Origin: Chromatiales bacterium
GTDB taxonomy: Bacteria; Pseudomonadota; Gammaproteobacteria; Steroidobacterales; GCA-2729495
Direction of reading: 5' to 3'
Assembly (NCBI GenBank): GCA_024234935.1
Contig: JACKNI010000001.1
Span: 620,001-684,000 of the forward strand
DNA: 64,000 bases
Made by a program: the position numbers and the translations under genes. Below are positions 1-8,559 of the stretch, piece by piece. The notes below the pieces were generated by a model, which worked only from the letters and a program-made list of their open reading frames with translations, made no database searches and was not told where the DNA came from. Positions within the stretch are counted from its first letter, which is position 1, and the number at the start of each line of letters is the position of its first letter.

Positions 1-1923
1 GGTCTGTTCGGTGAGCTGGTCGTGAAGCACGCAGTGACGGTGAAAGAATGTACCGCGACCGCTGTCCTGGCCGGTCAGCCGTACATTGATGCCCGCACGG
101 ACCAGACTGCCGTAGGCCATCAACTCGGCGAAACCCCAGTCCATCGGCAGCTCGCCGGCAGCCATGCGCTCGCGGTCCGTAACCACTCGCGCGACGCGCG
201 GATGCAGACTGAAGTGCTGTGGGATGGTATTGATCTCACGCCCCAGGATCGCGACTTCCTCGCTGCCCAGCGCGGTCGACTCCGGCTCGTCCCAGTCGGC
301 CTTGACGTAGCGGCTCCAGTCCACCGTGTATTCATTGCCGACCATGCCCAGCACGGTCTGCGGCAACGACAGACCTGCGTCGACACGCTCCCGGTAGTCC
401 TCGCTCATGCGATCGGCCTCGGGCGCATCCAGAACGCCGCGCTCCATCAGCTTCCGCGCGTAGATCTGCCGGGTCGTCGGATGCTTGCGGATCGTCTGGT
501 ACATGAGCGGTTGAGTTGCACCCGGCTCATCGGCCTCGTTGTGGCCGTGGCGCCGATAGCAGACCAGATCGATCACCACATCCTTGTGAAAGGTCTGACG
601 GTATGCCAGTGCCAGGCGAGTAACGAAGACCACGGCTTCCGGATCATCGCCGTTCACGTGCAGTACAGGGGCCTCGATCATGCGTGCAATATCGCTGCAG
701 TAGGCCGTAGAACGCGCATCGCGCGGATTGCTGATGGTGAAGCCCACCTGATTGTTGCAGACGATATGCAGTGTGCCGCCGGTGCTGAAGCCGCGCGTCT
801 GGGACAGCTGGAAGGTTTCGGCCACCACGCCCTGCCCGGCAAACGCCGCATCACCATGCAACAGCACGGGCAGGATTTCACTGCCGTCGACGTCACCGCG
901 ACGCTCCTGCCGCGCACGCACCGAGCCTTCGACCACCGGATCGACGATCTCCAGATGCGAGGGATTGAAAGCCAGGACCACATGGACGTTGCCGCCTGGC
1001 GTGCGGATATCGGACGAGAAGCCCATGTGGTACTTCACGTCACCCGAACCCTTCACGCGCGCCGGATCGTAGACACCTTCAAATTCGGAGAACAGGGCCT
1101 GCGGCGCCTTGCCAAGGATATTGACCAGCACATTGATCCGGCCACGGTGGGCCATGCCGAGTACCATCTCCTGGATACCGCTGGCGCCGCCCTGCTGAAT
1201 CAGGTCATCGAGCAGTGGCACCAGACTGTCGCCACCTTCCAGCGAAAAACGCTTCTGACCCACATAGCGTGTATGCAGATATCGCTCGATGCCTTCGGCC
1301 GCAGTCAGCTGCCTGAGAATGTGGCGGCGGTCGTCGTCACTGAAAGGGTCGCTGAGCATGCCGCGCTCAAGGCGTTCACGGATCCAGCGTCGTTCCCGTC
1401 CCCGGGACAGATGCGCATAGTCGGCGCCAACCTTGCCGGCGTAGACGCGTGTCAGCGTGCTCATCAGCTCGCACAGCGTCATGCGCACATCGGTCTGGCC
1501 GGCCAGATTGCCAACGTAGAACTCTGTATCGAAATCAGCCTCGCTGAGTCCCAGCTGGTCGAGACGCATGACGATGGGCATGGCGCGCTTGTCGAGCCCG
1601 AGGGGATCGAGATCCGCGATCTGATGACCGCGCAGGCTGTAAATCTGGATGAGTCGCGAAACAGAGGCCTGCTTCTCTGCCGATGGCTGTGCGCCGCTTC
1701 GCCGGGGTCCGGATCCGGGATGCGGCGACCGGCTGATCGTCGCTGCACCTGAACTGGCAGCCGAACCGGGCGCTTGCGGTGCCTGCTCGGCAAAAAACCG
1801 GCGCCACCTGGCATCCACGGAACCTGGATCCTTCAACCAGCTCGCGTAGAGTTCTTCGACGTACTCCGCGTTGCCCGCAAAAAGTGGCGACGCAGCATAG
1901 ATCTGCTGCAGGCTCTGGCTCAT
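1..1923 (-). CDS. sucA: 2-oxoglutarate dehydrogenase E1 component (3' end outside window)
   Basis: This is the thiamine diphosphate-dependent E1 subunit of the 2-oxoglutarate dehydrogenase complex, which decarboxylates 2-oxoglutarate in the TCA cycle and passes the succinyl group to E2 (SucB). The first 641 codons are present; the family has about 940 residues, so the C-terminal third lies left of the window. The N-terminus carries the E1o-specific leader (SLQQIYAASPLFAGNAEYV). Further in come GMAHRGRINVL near residue 255, NPSHLEIVDP near 312, GDAAFAGQGVVAET near 354, NNQVGF near 389 and CYRRHGHNEADEP, which are the usual substrate and ThDP-binding elements. The ATG at 1923 matches the normal family start. 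sucB would be expected immediately beyond the left edge. Confidence 0.97.
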   Translation of the reverse strand, partial: MSQSLQQIYAASPLFAGNAEYVEELYASWLKDPGSVDARWRRFFAEQAPQAPGSAASSGAATISRSPHPGSGPRRSGAQPSAEKQASVSRLIQIYSLRGHQIADLDPLGLDKRAMPIVMRLDQLGLSEADFDTEFYVGNLAGQTDVRMTLCELMSTLTRVYAGKVGADYAHLSRGRERRWIRERLERGMLSDPFSDDDRRHILRQLTAAEGIERYLHTRYVGQKRFSLEGGDSLVPLLDDLIQQGGASGIQEMVLGMAHRGRINVLVNILGKAPQALFSEFEGVYDPARVKGSGDVKYHMGFSSDIRTPGGNVHVVLAFNPSHLEIVDPVVEGSVRARQERRGDVDGSEILPVLLHGDAAFAGQGVVAETFQLSQTRGFSTGGTLHIVCNNQVGFTISNPRDARSTAYCSDIARMIEAPVLHVNGDDPEAVVFVTRLALAYRQTFHKDVVIDLVCYRRHGHNEADEPGATQPLMYQTIRKHPTTRQIYARKLMERGVLDAPEADRMSEDYRERVDAGLSLPQTVLGMVGNEYTVDWSRYVKADWDEPESTALGSEEVAILGREINTIPQHFSLHPRVARVVTDRERMAAGELPMDWGFAELMAYGSLVRAGINVRLTGQDSGRGTFFHRHCVLHDQLTEQT

Positions 1924-2016
1924 ATCGATTAACTGTTTCAGAAACTGCCGGGGACGCCGTGGATTCTACCTGTTCTGTCCTGCCGGCTCATGGTCAATCA
2001 CCGGGATCGGGTCCGC

Positions 2017-2442
2017 TCAGAAGTAAACGACAAACATCCACACTTCATAGGCCAGCAGCACGGCATAACCGGCACAAAAGAGTTGCAGCAACCGGACCAC
2101 CGGAAACATGCCCATGAACTGCCGTCGGGCAACCACTGCGAGCAGCACAGCGGACAGACACGTACTGCCGATCTTGACAGCCAGAAAAGTCCTGACGTCG
2201 TGTGTGATCAGCGCGTGCATGACCGCATTGACCTCCTGCGCGCCAGAGGCCAGGAGATTCAGCGTAAACAGCGCGTCAGTGCAACTCATCAGCACGACGG
2301 CCAGAACCAGGTAGAGGACGCGCGGTTCATGCCAGTCGAGGAAGACACGCTCATGGTCCCCCTGACGCCGCCCCTGACGCCGCCGGGGACGGAAGCTTCC
2401 GTAGGCAAATGACCAGAACGAGTGGCTGCGCCGCTCATTCAT
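2017..2442 (-). CDS. DUF5658 family inner-membrane protein
   Basis: A 141-residue protein with a basic N-terminus (FRPRRRQGRRQGD), then LDWHEPRVLYLVL and about three hydrophobic segments, including the signature SCTDALFTLNLL. This layout matches the DUF5658 membrane family, for which I know no established function. The ATG at 2442 gives the usual N-terminus (MNERRSHSFW). A GTG at 2574 preceded by GAGG would add 44 residues with no recognisable domain, so that start cannot be excluded. It lies upstream of sucA on the same strand with about 90 bp between, so co-transcription is possible but not shown. Confidence 0.8.
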   Translation of the reverse strand: MNERRSHSFWSFAYGSFRPRRRQGRRQGDHERVFLDWHEPRVLYLVLAVVLMSCTDALFTLNLLASGAQEVNAVMHALITHDVRTFLAVKIGSTCLSAVLLAVVARRQFMGMFPVVRLLQLFCAGYAVLLAYEVWMFVVYF

Positions 2443-2672
2443 GCGGCGCTCGGCAGCCAGCGCGGACGAACCCGGGATCTGTCCGGTCAGTCGCTGAAAC
2501 CAGCGACTCCAGACCGAAACCTGTGCACTGCCCGTCACCGCGCGATCAGTAGATGGCCGGATTGGATGCCCCACGCACCGATATCCTCAGGACTTGCGTA
2601 TCCGCAGCATATTAGAGGTTCAGGCGGTGCTGCAGCTTGCTGGAGTTCGCACTCCGGCAGCGGACCGGGCTG

Positions 2673-3377
2673 CTACTTTGGGCGAACGGGCGCGTCATCC
2701 GCAGTCGTCATCATGATACCGGGCTTCATTTCGCCCGACGCGAGCGCCTTCAGGTAGTCGACCGTCGCCAGATGGCAGTAGCTCTGGCCCTGAACTTTTT
2801 CCGGCAGAAACCAGGTGATCCAGCTGTCGTAGTCCTGATACAGGCCTGGTGAGCTGATGTGTATCGCGCCATCCCCGTCGCGATAGCTGAGCTGGAAATC
2901 GGCGAGGTATGAGCGGCCCGTAAAATACGGCTCGTTCTCATCGACGATAAAGGCAGCCGCCCTGGCCGCAGCCCCCGCCTGACTGGCTTGCTGCAATTCC
3001 GCGACCGCCTGCGCGCGGATCAGCCGCGTGACATCAGGACAGTACAACTGCTTGCCCGCGGCCTTCGGGCCATAGGCTGCACGCAGATGTGCTGCCGTCT
3101 TTACTTTGCAGGACACCATGACCGGCAGCTTCCCTGCGTAGCTCACCACCTGGAAAATCTCCAGCGGATCAACCAGCGGCTTGGAATGCCGGTACGCAGG
3201 CATATCGGTGAACAGTGTGTTTCTTCCGACCATCCTGGTGCTGGCGAGAAGCTGCTGGGCGGACACGCAAAAAGCCGGCGAATCTGCTGCCGGCAGCGGC
3301 GCCGCGCGGACCAGACCCGGAGCGAGCGAGACCAGACCCGCGACAAACATCAGGAATCTGCTGAAGCTTCGCATCAC
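2673..3377 (-). CDS. Secreted protein of unknown function
   Basis: A 234-residue protein with a signal peptide (basic MMRSF start, hydrophobic stretch, cleavage near LVRAAP). The mature part has a few Cys residues (FCVSAQ, VSCKVK, LYCPDV, SYCHLA) that could form disulfides in the periplasm. I recognise no domain. Its start is 5 bp after the stop of the cytochrome c gene, so the two are almost certainly co-transcribed and may act together in the periplasm. Whether it binds a cofactor or substrate cannot be read from the sequence. Confidence 0.75.
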   Translation of the reverse strand: MMRSFSRFLMFVAGLVSLAPGLVRAAPLPAADSPAFCVSAQQLLASTRMVGRNTLFTDMPAYRHSKPLVDPLEIFQVVSYAGKLPVMVSCKVKTAAHLRAAYGPKAAGKQLYCPDVTRLIRAQAVAELQQASQAGAAARAAAFIVDENEPYFTGRSYLADFQLSYRDGDGAIHISSPGLYQDYDSWITWFLPEKVQGQSYCHLATVDYLKALASGEMKPGIMMTTADDAPVRPK

Positions 3378-3382
3378 GTACC

Positions 3383-3790
3383 CTACTGCTGGATCGAACG
3401 CAGATAGCCGACCAGTTTGTCGATCAGGCTCTGTGCGGCTGCCCGACCGGGCTGATCAGGCGGGGCCTGCGCTTCGAGTTCATAGCCCCATACCGGCATG
3501 TCGCGCAGACCATGCGCCGGCAGCACGGCGCGCCCGTCGACGATCTCGCGGATCCGCTGCTCGGGGAATTCGCCATTCTGCTGCCGCCGGGCGATACGGG
3601 TCAGGTCTGGAACCATCACCTTGAGCGTCGCTGCCACCGGCCCGTCACCATAGGCCTGTGGTCCATGACAACTGGCGCAGAAGCGCTGATAGAGCTGCGG
3701 ACCGCTATAGCTCAGCAGCGGCTCAAGCTCCGTGGCATGCAGGGCAGGAACCATGCCGAGCAATACGGTGCTGACCAGAATACGAAGCAA
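3383..3790 (-). CDS. Periplasmic class I c-type cytochrome
   Basis: A 135-residue exported electron-transfer protein. The haem attachment motif CASCH is at residues 38-42, and DMPVWG near 97-102 supplies the likely axial Met (M98). The early part is a signal peptide ending near ALHA. I chose the TTG at 3790 because GGGAG lies 7 bp upstream and it gives a clean signal peptide; an ATG at 3853 would add 21 residues without export character. The sequence after CASCH (AYGDGPVAATL) resembles small single-haem cytochromes that act as domains or partners of oxidoreductases. No oxidoreductase partner is adjacent, only the secreted unknown just downstream. Confidence 0.88.
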   Translation of the reverse strand: MLRILVSTVLLGMVPALHATELEPLLSYSGPQLYQRFCASCHGPQAYGDGPVAATLKVMVPDLTRIARRQQNGEFPEQRIREIVDGRAVLPAHGLRDMPVWGYELEAQAPPDQPGRAAAQSLIDKLVGYLRSIQQ

Positions 3791-3865
3791 GGTGACTCTC
3801 CCGGGTTCAGGCAGGACGTTGATCTTGCATTGTGGCAGCAGCGATCGCAACACGCTGGCGATCGG

Positions 3866-4138
3866 TCAGAACTTGTTCAGGATCTTCTTTGCGCGGATTT
3901 CTTCGAGCTTCTTTACCGTGGCCCTGGTCTTGATGCGTCGGGCCTCGTCCTTGTCCATGCCGGCTTCCACCGCCTGCTTTGCCGCATCGAGCCGTTGCCG
4001 GCTGTGCTGCACCTTCAGCGTGCGCGAGGCAATCGCCCGATCTACATGCAACAGGGCCGGTTCCACGGATAAATCCCCGGCAAAAAGCTGCTCTTCAAGT
4101 TCACGCTTGCGCGTCTGCAGTTGCTCCAGTGTCGCCAT
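3866..4138 (-). CDS. Small charged coiled-coil protein, unknown function
   Basis: A 90-residue, Lys/Arg/Glu/Ala-rich protein that looks almost wholly helical (LEQLQTRKRELEEQLFAG, later VKKLEEIRAKKILNKF), with no signal peptide or membrane segment. The ATG at 4138 is preceded by GAGAG. It is divergent from darP and about 75 bp upstream of the cytochrome gene on the same strand. I do not recognise the family. Confidence 0.7.
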   Translation of the reverse strand: MATLEQLQTRKRELEEQLFAGDLSVEPALLHVDRAIASRTLKVQHSRQRLDAAKQAVEAGMDKDEARRIKTRATVKKLEEIRAKKILNKF

Positions 4139-4216
4139 ATCTCTCAGTCTTGACCATAAAGCCGTTATGCGTATGTGGTGGTTTATGATACACGCCCGCC
4201 GCAGGATCCCCGCTTC

Positions 4217-4831
4217 ATGTCGCGCAAACCCGGCAAGGGCTACTACATCGATGGCGAGTTCGTGCCCCAGGGGAGCGAACTCGACCGCCAGTTCAGGGCC
4301 GAACTCAAAGGCACTGACGCCGCCAGCCGCACCGATCTCAAGCGCGAGAGCGAGGAACTGCAGGCGCTCGGCGAGGCACTGCTGGCATTACATGGCGACG
4401 CCCTCGAGCAGCTGCCCCTGTCGCACGGGCTGCACAACGCCATTCTGGAGGGCAAACGGATCAATGCCCGCGGCGGCGGCCGCCGTCAGCGACAGCTGAT
4501 CGGCAAGCTGATGCGACAGCAGGAAGCGGAAACGGTCGAGGCCATACGCGCCGCCATCGCGTTGCAACATGGGCTGTCCGCGCGGGAAAAGGCCATGCTG
4601 CACCTGGCTGAGAGCTGGCGGGACCGGCTGATCAGCGATGACCGGACGCTGGATCAATGGCTCGCGGAACATCCCGGCACGGATGCCCAGCAGCTGCGCA
4701 CACTGATACGCCAGGCGCGCAAGGATGCGGGTGCGGAGAAACCCGGCGGCCAGGCGCGTCACGGGCGGGCATTTCGCGGAATCTTTCAGCTGGTACGGGA
4801 ACAACTGGGACCTGAGCTACCGATTCCCTGA
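4217..4831 (+). CDS. darP: Ribosome biogenesis factor DarP/YjgA (DUF615)
   Basis: A 204-residue DUF615 protein, the family of E. coli YjgA/DarP, which associates with the late 50S ribosomal subunit precursor. The family core is clear: SRTDLKRESEELQALG, then LPLSHGLHNAI, GRRQRQLIGKLMRQQ, a central helical part with ESWRDRLI, and the C-terminal QQLRTLIRQARKD followed by FRGIFQLVRE. This aligns by eye with E. coli YjgA along its whole length. The ATG at 4217 is preferred; an in-frame GTG at 4175 would add 14 residues. It converges with the TonB-dependent receptor gene 75 bp downstream. Confidence 0.9.
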   Translation: MSRKPGKGYYIDGEFVPQGSELDRQFRAELKGTDAASRTDLKRESEELQALGEALLALHGDALEQLPLSHGLHNAILEGKRINARGGGRRQRQLIGKLMRQQEAETVEAIRAAIALQHGLSAREKAMLHLAESWRDRLISDDRTLDQWLAEHPGTDAQQLRTLIRQARKDAGAEKPGGQARHGRAFRGIFQLVREQLGPELPIP

Positions 4832-4906
4832 TCTGCCTGGAGTGCCCGGGACGACACGGAGAGTCATCGTGCCGCCCCGGGAGCCAGGGGGAGAGATCAA
4901 TCTCGA

Positions 4907-7444
4907 CTATTCACCACCAAACCGGTAGCTGGCACGCAGCCCGACAACCCGGGGTGGTGGCAGGAAGGCAAATATCGCTTCGTCTCGCGGCTCACCGCCA
5001 AAGTTTCCGCCATACATGCCGTCACGGAAGTCCTGGTAGCCCTGCGCCCACCGCACTGTGTCGTCATCGAAGAGATTGGTGACATAGGCCTCGACCAGCC
5101 AGTCACCGGTCTGAACGCCGAGCTGCGCATCGACGCTCCAGAAGGAATCGACATAGGCAGTATTAATGCGGTCATAGATGGCACGCTTGTCCTGATACTG
5201 CCCGACCGTATTCACGTACCACTCCATATCACCGGCCAGCGGTCGCGTGTAGTTGGCCTGCAGCACCAGCGCATTTTCGGGGATACCCGCCACATCTGCG
5301 CCGCTGCAGTCACCCAGCGCGTTGCCACAAATCGCCATATCCTTCTCGTTCACACCGCCGCTGTTGGCGCGGATTTCCGAATAGTTGAAATCTGTCCATT
5401 CGGCATCGGTATAGGCATAGCCGGCACCCAGCGTCAGCGCGTCGGTCGCACGCCAGACCAGCTCGATTTCGACACCTTTGGTTTCAGCTTCGGCGGCGTT
5501 GACAATACCGGCCGCTGCCCAACCTGTATTCGGATCGGTCACCGTCACACCGACCTGGCGGTCGGTGTAGTCGTTGTAGAAAAACGCCACATTCGCCTGT
5601 AATGACCCGTCCAGCCACTCGGTCTTGGCACCCAACTCGTAGGCCCAGAGCTTTTCCTGGTCGACCCGCGCATTCTGTGGTGTCGCGAACTGTGAAGTCC
5701 CGAACCCGGCCGGCTTGGTCCCCTTGGCCACGGAACCATAAACCATCACGGCATCGGTGATCTTGTAGTCCAGTGCCACACGCGGGTTGATGGTGTTCGA
5801 GTTGACAGTATCCGATGCCGGCAGCACTGGTGGCGCGCCGAAACTGAAGTCAATCGGCAGATTGAACACATACTGTGACACACGATCAATCGAGGTATTG
5901 GTTTTTACTTTTATCTCATCGTCGATGTAGCGTGCTTCGAGCGTCAGTCGCAACCGATCGGTGATATCGAAACCGACCAGGCCAAATACCGACCAGCTGA
6001 AGGTATCCCTGTCGATCGTCTTTGCCGGAGTGCCCGCCACAGCGGAAGCCGCATAGCTGCAGGCAAACTCGAATGGATTGGAGCCACAGAATCCCGGCAC
6101 GAAGAGGATATTCGGATCATTGAACCAGCCCAGCGAGTTATCCACGTTTCGGGTGTCTTCCCAGAAACCGGACAGACCCACCAGCCAGTTCCAGCGGCCC
6201 TGGTCGTTGGACTCCAGGGTAAATTCCTGGTTGAAGTAATCGGTATCCGTTGAATCCCGGTACTCGTTGGCCAGTGACAAACCGACACCCATGAATACCG
6301 TACCCACGCCGTCCTGGTATTCCGGATCTTCGTCGAGCGTGGCTTCATTGCTCAGATAACTGGTCGAAGACCTGAAGGTGGTGGAACCCAGGTCCCACTC
6401 CAGCTTCAGGTAGCCAAGCAGGGTTTCATCGCTACTGCCGGCAAACGGTGCATTGGTGCGCTCCGAGACCGACAGGTTCACGTCATCTTCATTGACTGAA
6501 CCAACGGTACCGAGCCACTGACCGTAATCCTGGGTTCCCATGAAGCTGAAGTCTGCCGTGGTACCGGCGGGCAATTGCTGCCCCATGAGGTAAAAGGTAT
6601 TGGCGTTCGCAACCTTGACTACCGCCCGCGGATCGCTGTCGGTTTCGCTGTAGCTCACGCTGCCGGTTATTTTCAGGCTGTCGGTTGGCGTATATATCGC
6701 CACCAGGCGCGCGCCATGACTGTCGCCGCCGTTAAGTTCGCCATTGGCCGCCGGTACCGCAGAGTTGTGATTGTCGTAATAGCCGTTCGAATCGTACCAG
6801 CCCAGATTCAGGCCGATAGCCAGTTTGCCGTCAATCACCGGGCCTGACACCGAAGCGCGCAGGTCGTAGGTACTGTAATCGGCGATATCGGCACTCACCT
6901 TGGCCTCCATCGCGGTCATGGACGGCTGTCTGGTGATGTAACTGATGGCGCCGGCAAAGGCGTTGCGACCGTAGAGTCCGGCCTGCGGCCCCTTGACCAC
7001 CTCGACACGCTCAAGGTCCAGAAGGCGGGTATTGAGCAGCGATGATCCGCCGCCTGCCGTCACGTTTTCACCGCTGACGTCGATACCGTCGACCAGAACC
7101 GCCGCACTGGTGCGGCCGCGTTCACTGTTGATGCCACGAATGGAGATGCGCGTATCAGCCGCTGAAAACCCCTGATCAAACTGCACACCCGGCACCAGCT
7201 TGACTACATCTGCTGTACTGCTGATCCCCTGCTTCTCAATCTCGTCAATACTGAACGATGACACCGCTACCGGAATGTCCTGCAGGTTTTCTTCTCGACG
7301 CCGGGCAGTCACCACGATTTCGGCAACCGCCTGCGACCAGCACGGTGTCGTCACCAGCGCAGTTGCCGGCAAGGCCAACAGTGATAGCGCAGCTGGCGAT
7401 AACAATATCGCGACACCGGCGCCCAGAGTCTTCTTGGTTCTCAT
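4907..7444 (-). CDS. TonB-dependent outer-membrane receptor
   Basis: An 845-residue outer-membrane active transporter. It has a signal peptide, then EIVVTARRREENLQDIPVAV, which is typical at the start of the plug in this receptor group. The plug runs to about residue 165 (RISIRGINSERGR, VLVDGI, RVEVVKGPQAGLYGRNAFAG), followed by a 22-strand-type barrel ending in ASYRFGGE. The ATG at 7444 is chosen over the one at 7459 because GGGGGA lies 8 bp before it. The substrate is not evident: no siderophore, vitamin or sugar genes are adjacent. The 8-TM membrane gene lies 68 bp upstream on the same strand, so the two likely form an operon, with a membrane LytTR regulator divergent from it. Confidence 0.95.
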   Translation of the reverse strand: MRTKKTLGAGVAILLSPAALSLLALPATALVTTPCWSQAVAEIVVTARRREENLQDIPVAVSSFSIDEIEKQGISSTADVVKLVPGVQFDQGFSAADTRISIRGINSERGRTSAAVLVDGIDVSGENVTAGGGSSLLNTRLLDLERVEVVKGPQAGLYGRNAFAGAISYITRQPSMTAMEAKVSADIADYSTYDLRASVSGPVIDGKLAIGLNLGWYDSNGYYDNHNSAVPAANGELNGGDSHGARLVAIYTPTDSLKITGSVSYSETDSDPRAVVKVANANTFYLMGQQLPAGTTADFSFMGTQDYGQWLGTVGSVNEDDVNLSVSERTNAPFAGSSDETLLGYLKLEWDLGSTTFRSSTSYLSNEATLDEDPEYQDGVGTVFMGVGLSLANEYRDSTDTDYFNQEFTLESNDQGRWNWLVGLSGFWEDTRNVDNSLGWFNDPNILFVPGFCGSNPFEFACSYAASAVAGTPAKTIDRDTFSWSVFGLVGFDITDRLRLTLEARYIDDEIKVKTNTSIDRVSQYVFNLPIDFSFGAPPVLPASDTVNSNTINPRVALDYKITDAVMVYGSVAKGTKPAGFGTSQFATPQNARVDQEKLWAYELGAKTEWLDGSLQANVAFFYNDYTDRQVGVTVTDPNTGWAAAGIVNAAEAETKGVEIELVWRATDALTLGAGYAYTDAEWTDFNYSEIRANSGGVNEKDMAICGNALGDCSGADVAGIPENALVLQANYTRPLAGDMEWYVNTVGQYQDKRAIYDRINTAYVDSFWSVDAQLGVQTGDWLVEAYVTNLFDDDTVRWAQGYQDFRDGMYGGNFGGEPRDEAIFAFLPPPRVVGLRASYRFGGE

Positions 7445-7512
7445 TCGACAGTCCCCCATTCAAACAAACAAGCAATATCGCCAAAACACCGTCTCACCAC
7501 CCGTGCGACCGG

Positions 7513-8400
7513 TCAGACGGCAAGGGCGTCACCGGAACGCGGCTCCATCGACCGGTAGACCATGATCAGCACCCCGACAAACAGCAGCAGCACGGTGAGC
7601 ATTACAGGCGCGTATTCAACCGGCTTGATCCAGATTTCCGGATATAGCCCCCAGCGCGCGAAAGACTCTATGGGCAGCCAGAGAATATTTCCGGTCGGTA
7701 TTGCGTAGCGGAGTGTCGGCCCGAAGCCCCGTTGCTTCAGCAGCCGGGTCACAAGCCATAAACCCCACACCAGAATGCCAATCGTGATCGACATCGCAGC
7801 AAGCGAGTCGTAGCGAACACCGCGCGGATCGTTGATGTAGATCGCAAACAGGTAGATGGTCCAGACCAGGAATACCGTTTCCATCGCTGTATTGCGCGCA
7901 TGCTGGCGTTTGAAACCCGGCGTCATGCTGTCGGGTCGCAGATTGAAGGTGCGATGGAACCACATGAACATGCGGCACCGGGTGTCCTTGTTGGCGCCCA
8001 GAAATATCAGCAGGCTTATTGCGATCAAGGTAGTAGCCTGGATCATCAGCAGTTCCGACGACAGGATTGCGAAACCCTTGTCCATGACGGGCTGGATACC
8101 GAGAGAGTGACTGAAGTAGCGCCAGCTCCACTCGAAGGAACCACACCAGATCAGGTTGCCGCCGATGTAGCCAAGGATGGTGCCCTGGGTTTCGCTGCGC
8201 TTCATGCCGATCCAGACCAGCACAAAACCCAGGAAACCCATTGGCCAGGAGATCATTCCGTCCAGCAGGCCTGCGCCACCGGTCGCGGCAACCTGCAACA
8301 CCACCAGAGAGTGGCCCAGCGCAAGGCCGCCCCACACTATGAGCAGACTCATCAGCCCCAGCAGGGGCTGCTTGCCCAGTCGTTCAACGACAGAATCCAT
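7513..8400 (-). CDS. Multi-pass inner-membrane protein, unknown function
   Basis: A 295-residue protein with about eight hydrophobic segments (near residues 14-36, 43-64, 75-92, 112-135, 172-190, 197-217, 232-245 and 262-284). Aromatic and charged residues between them could be functional: GSFEWSWRYF, FMWFHRTFNL, INDPRGVRYD and PIESFARWGLYPEIW. There is no signal peptide beyond the first TM and no transporter motif I recognise. It is the first gene of a probable operon with the TonB-dependent receptor and is divergent from the LytTR regulator. A role in inner-membrane transport or sensing tied to the receptor is an inference from position only. Confidence 0.85.
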   Translation of the reverse strand: MDSVVERLGKQPLLGLMSLLIVWGGLALGHSLVVLQVAATGGAGLLDGMISWPMGFLGFVLVWIGMKRSETQGTILGYIGGNLIWCGSFEWSWRYFSHSLGIQPVMDKGFAILSSELLMIQATTLIAISLLIFLGANKDTRCRMFMWFHRTFNLRPDSMTPGFKRQHARNTAMETVFLVWTIYLFAIYINDPRGVRYDSLAAMSITIGILVWGLWLVTRLLKQRGFGPTLRYAIPTGNILWLPIESFARWGLYPEIWIKPVEYAPVMLTVLLLFVGVLIMVYRSMEPRSGDALAV

Positions 8401-8511
8401 CCGGTAAATCCGTCCGCGGCTCTGGAAGATCAGGAGGCGGCTAAACTAGGCATTGGTGACGAACGCCGCCAGCGAAGATTCCTGAATTGCAACGGAATAT
8501 CCTAGAATCGC

Positions 8512-8528
8512 ATTCGTGCAGCACGAAT
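8512..8528. promoter_or_regulatory. Perfect 17-bp palindrome in the divergent receptor/LytTR control region
   Basis: ATTCGTGC-A-GCACGAAT: 8-bp arms around a single central base. It sits in the 159-bp gap between the 8-TM gene (minus) and the LytTR regulator gene (plus), 32 bp before the latter's ATG. A weak sigma70-like pair lies just upstream (TTCCTG at 8479-8484, TAGAAT at 8503-8508), so the palindrome would cover the start of transcription. It could be an operator or a leader hairpin. LytTR proteins usually bind direct repeats, so the binder may be another factor. Confidence 0.45.
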
Positions 8529-8559
8529 TTGTCGTGCGCCCGGGTTCAAACACAGGGAT

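Noticed and set aside
22..1752. A 576-codon open reading frame on the plus strand across sucA.
   Set aside because: It is antisense to a gene with clear E1 motifs, has no recognisable domain and no ribosome binding site. High GC makes long opposite-strand frames common.
2355..2400. Short direct repeat CCCCTGACGCCG in the DUF5658 gene.
   Set aside because: It encodes a basic linker (RRRQGRRQG) and is simple low-complexity coding DNA, not a mobile or regulatory repeat.
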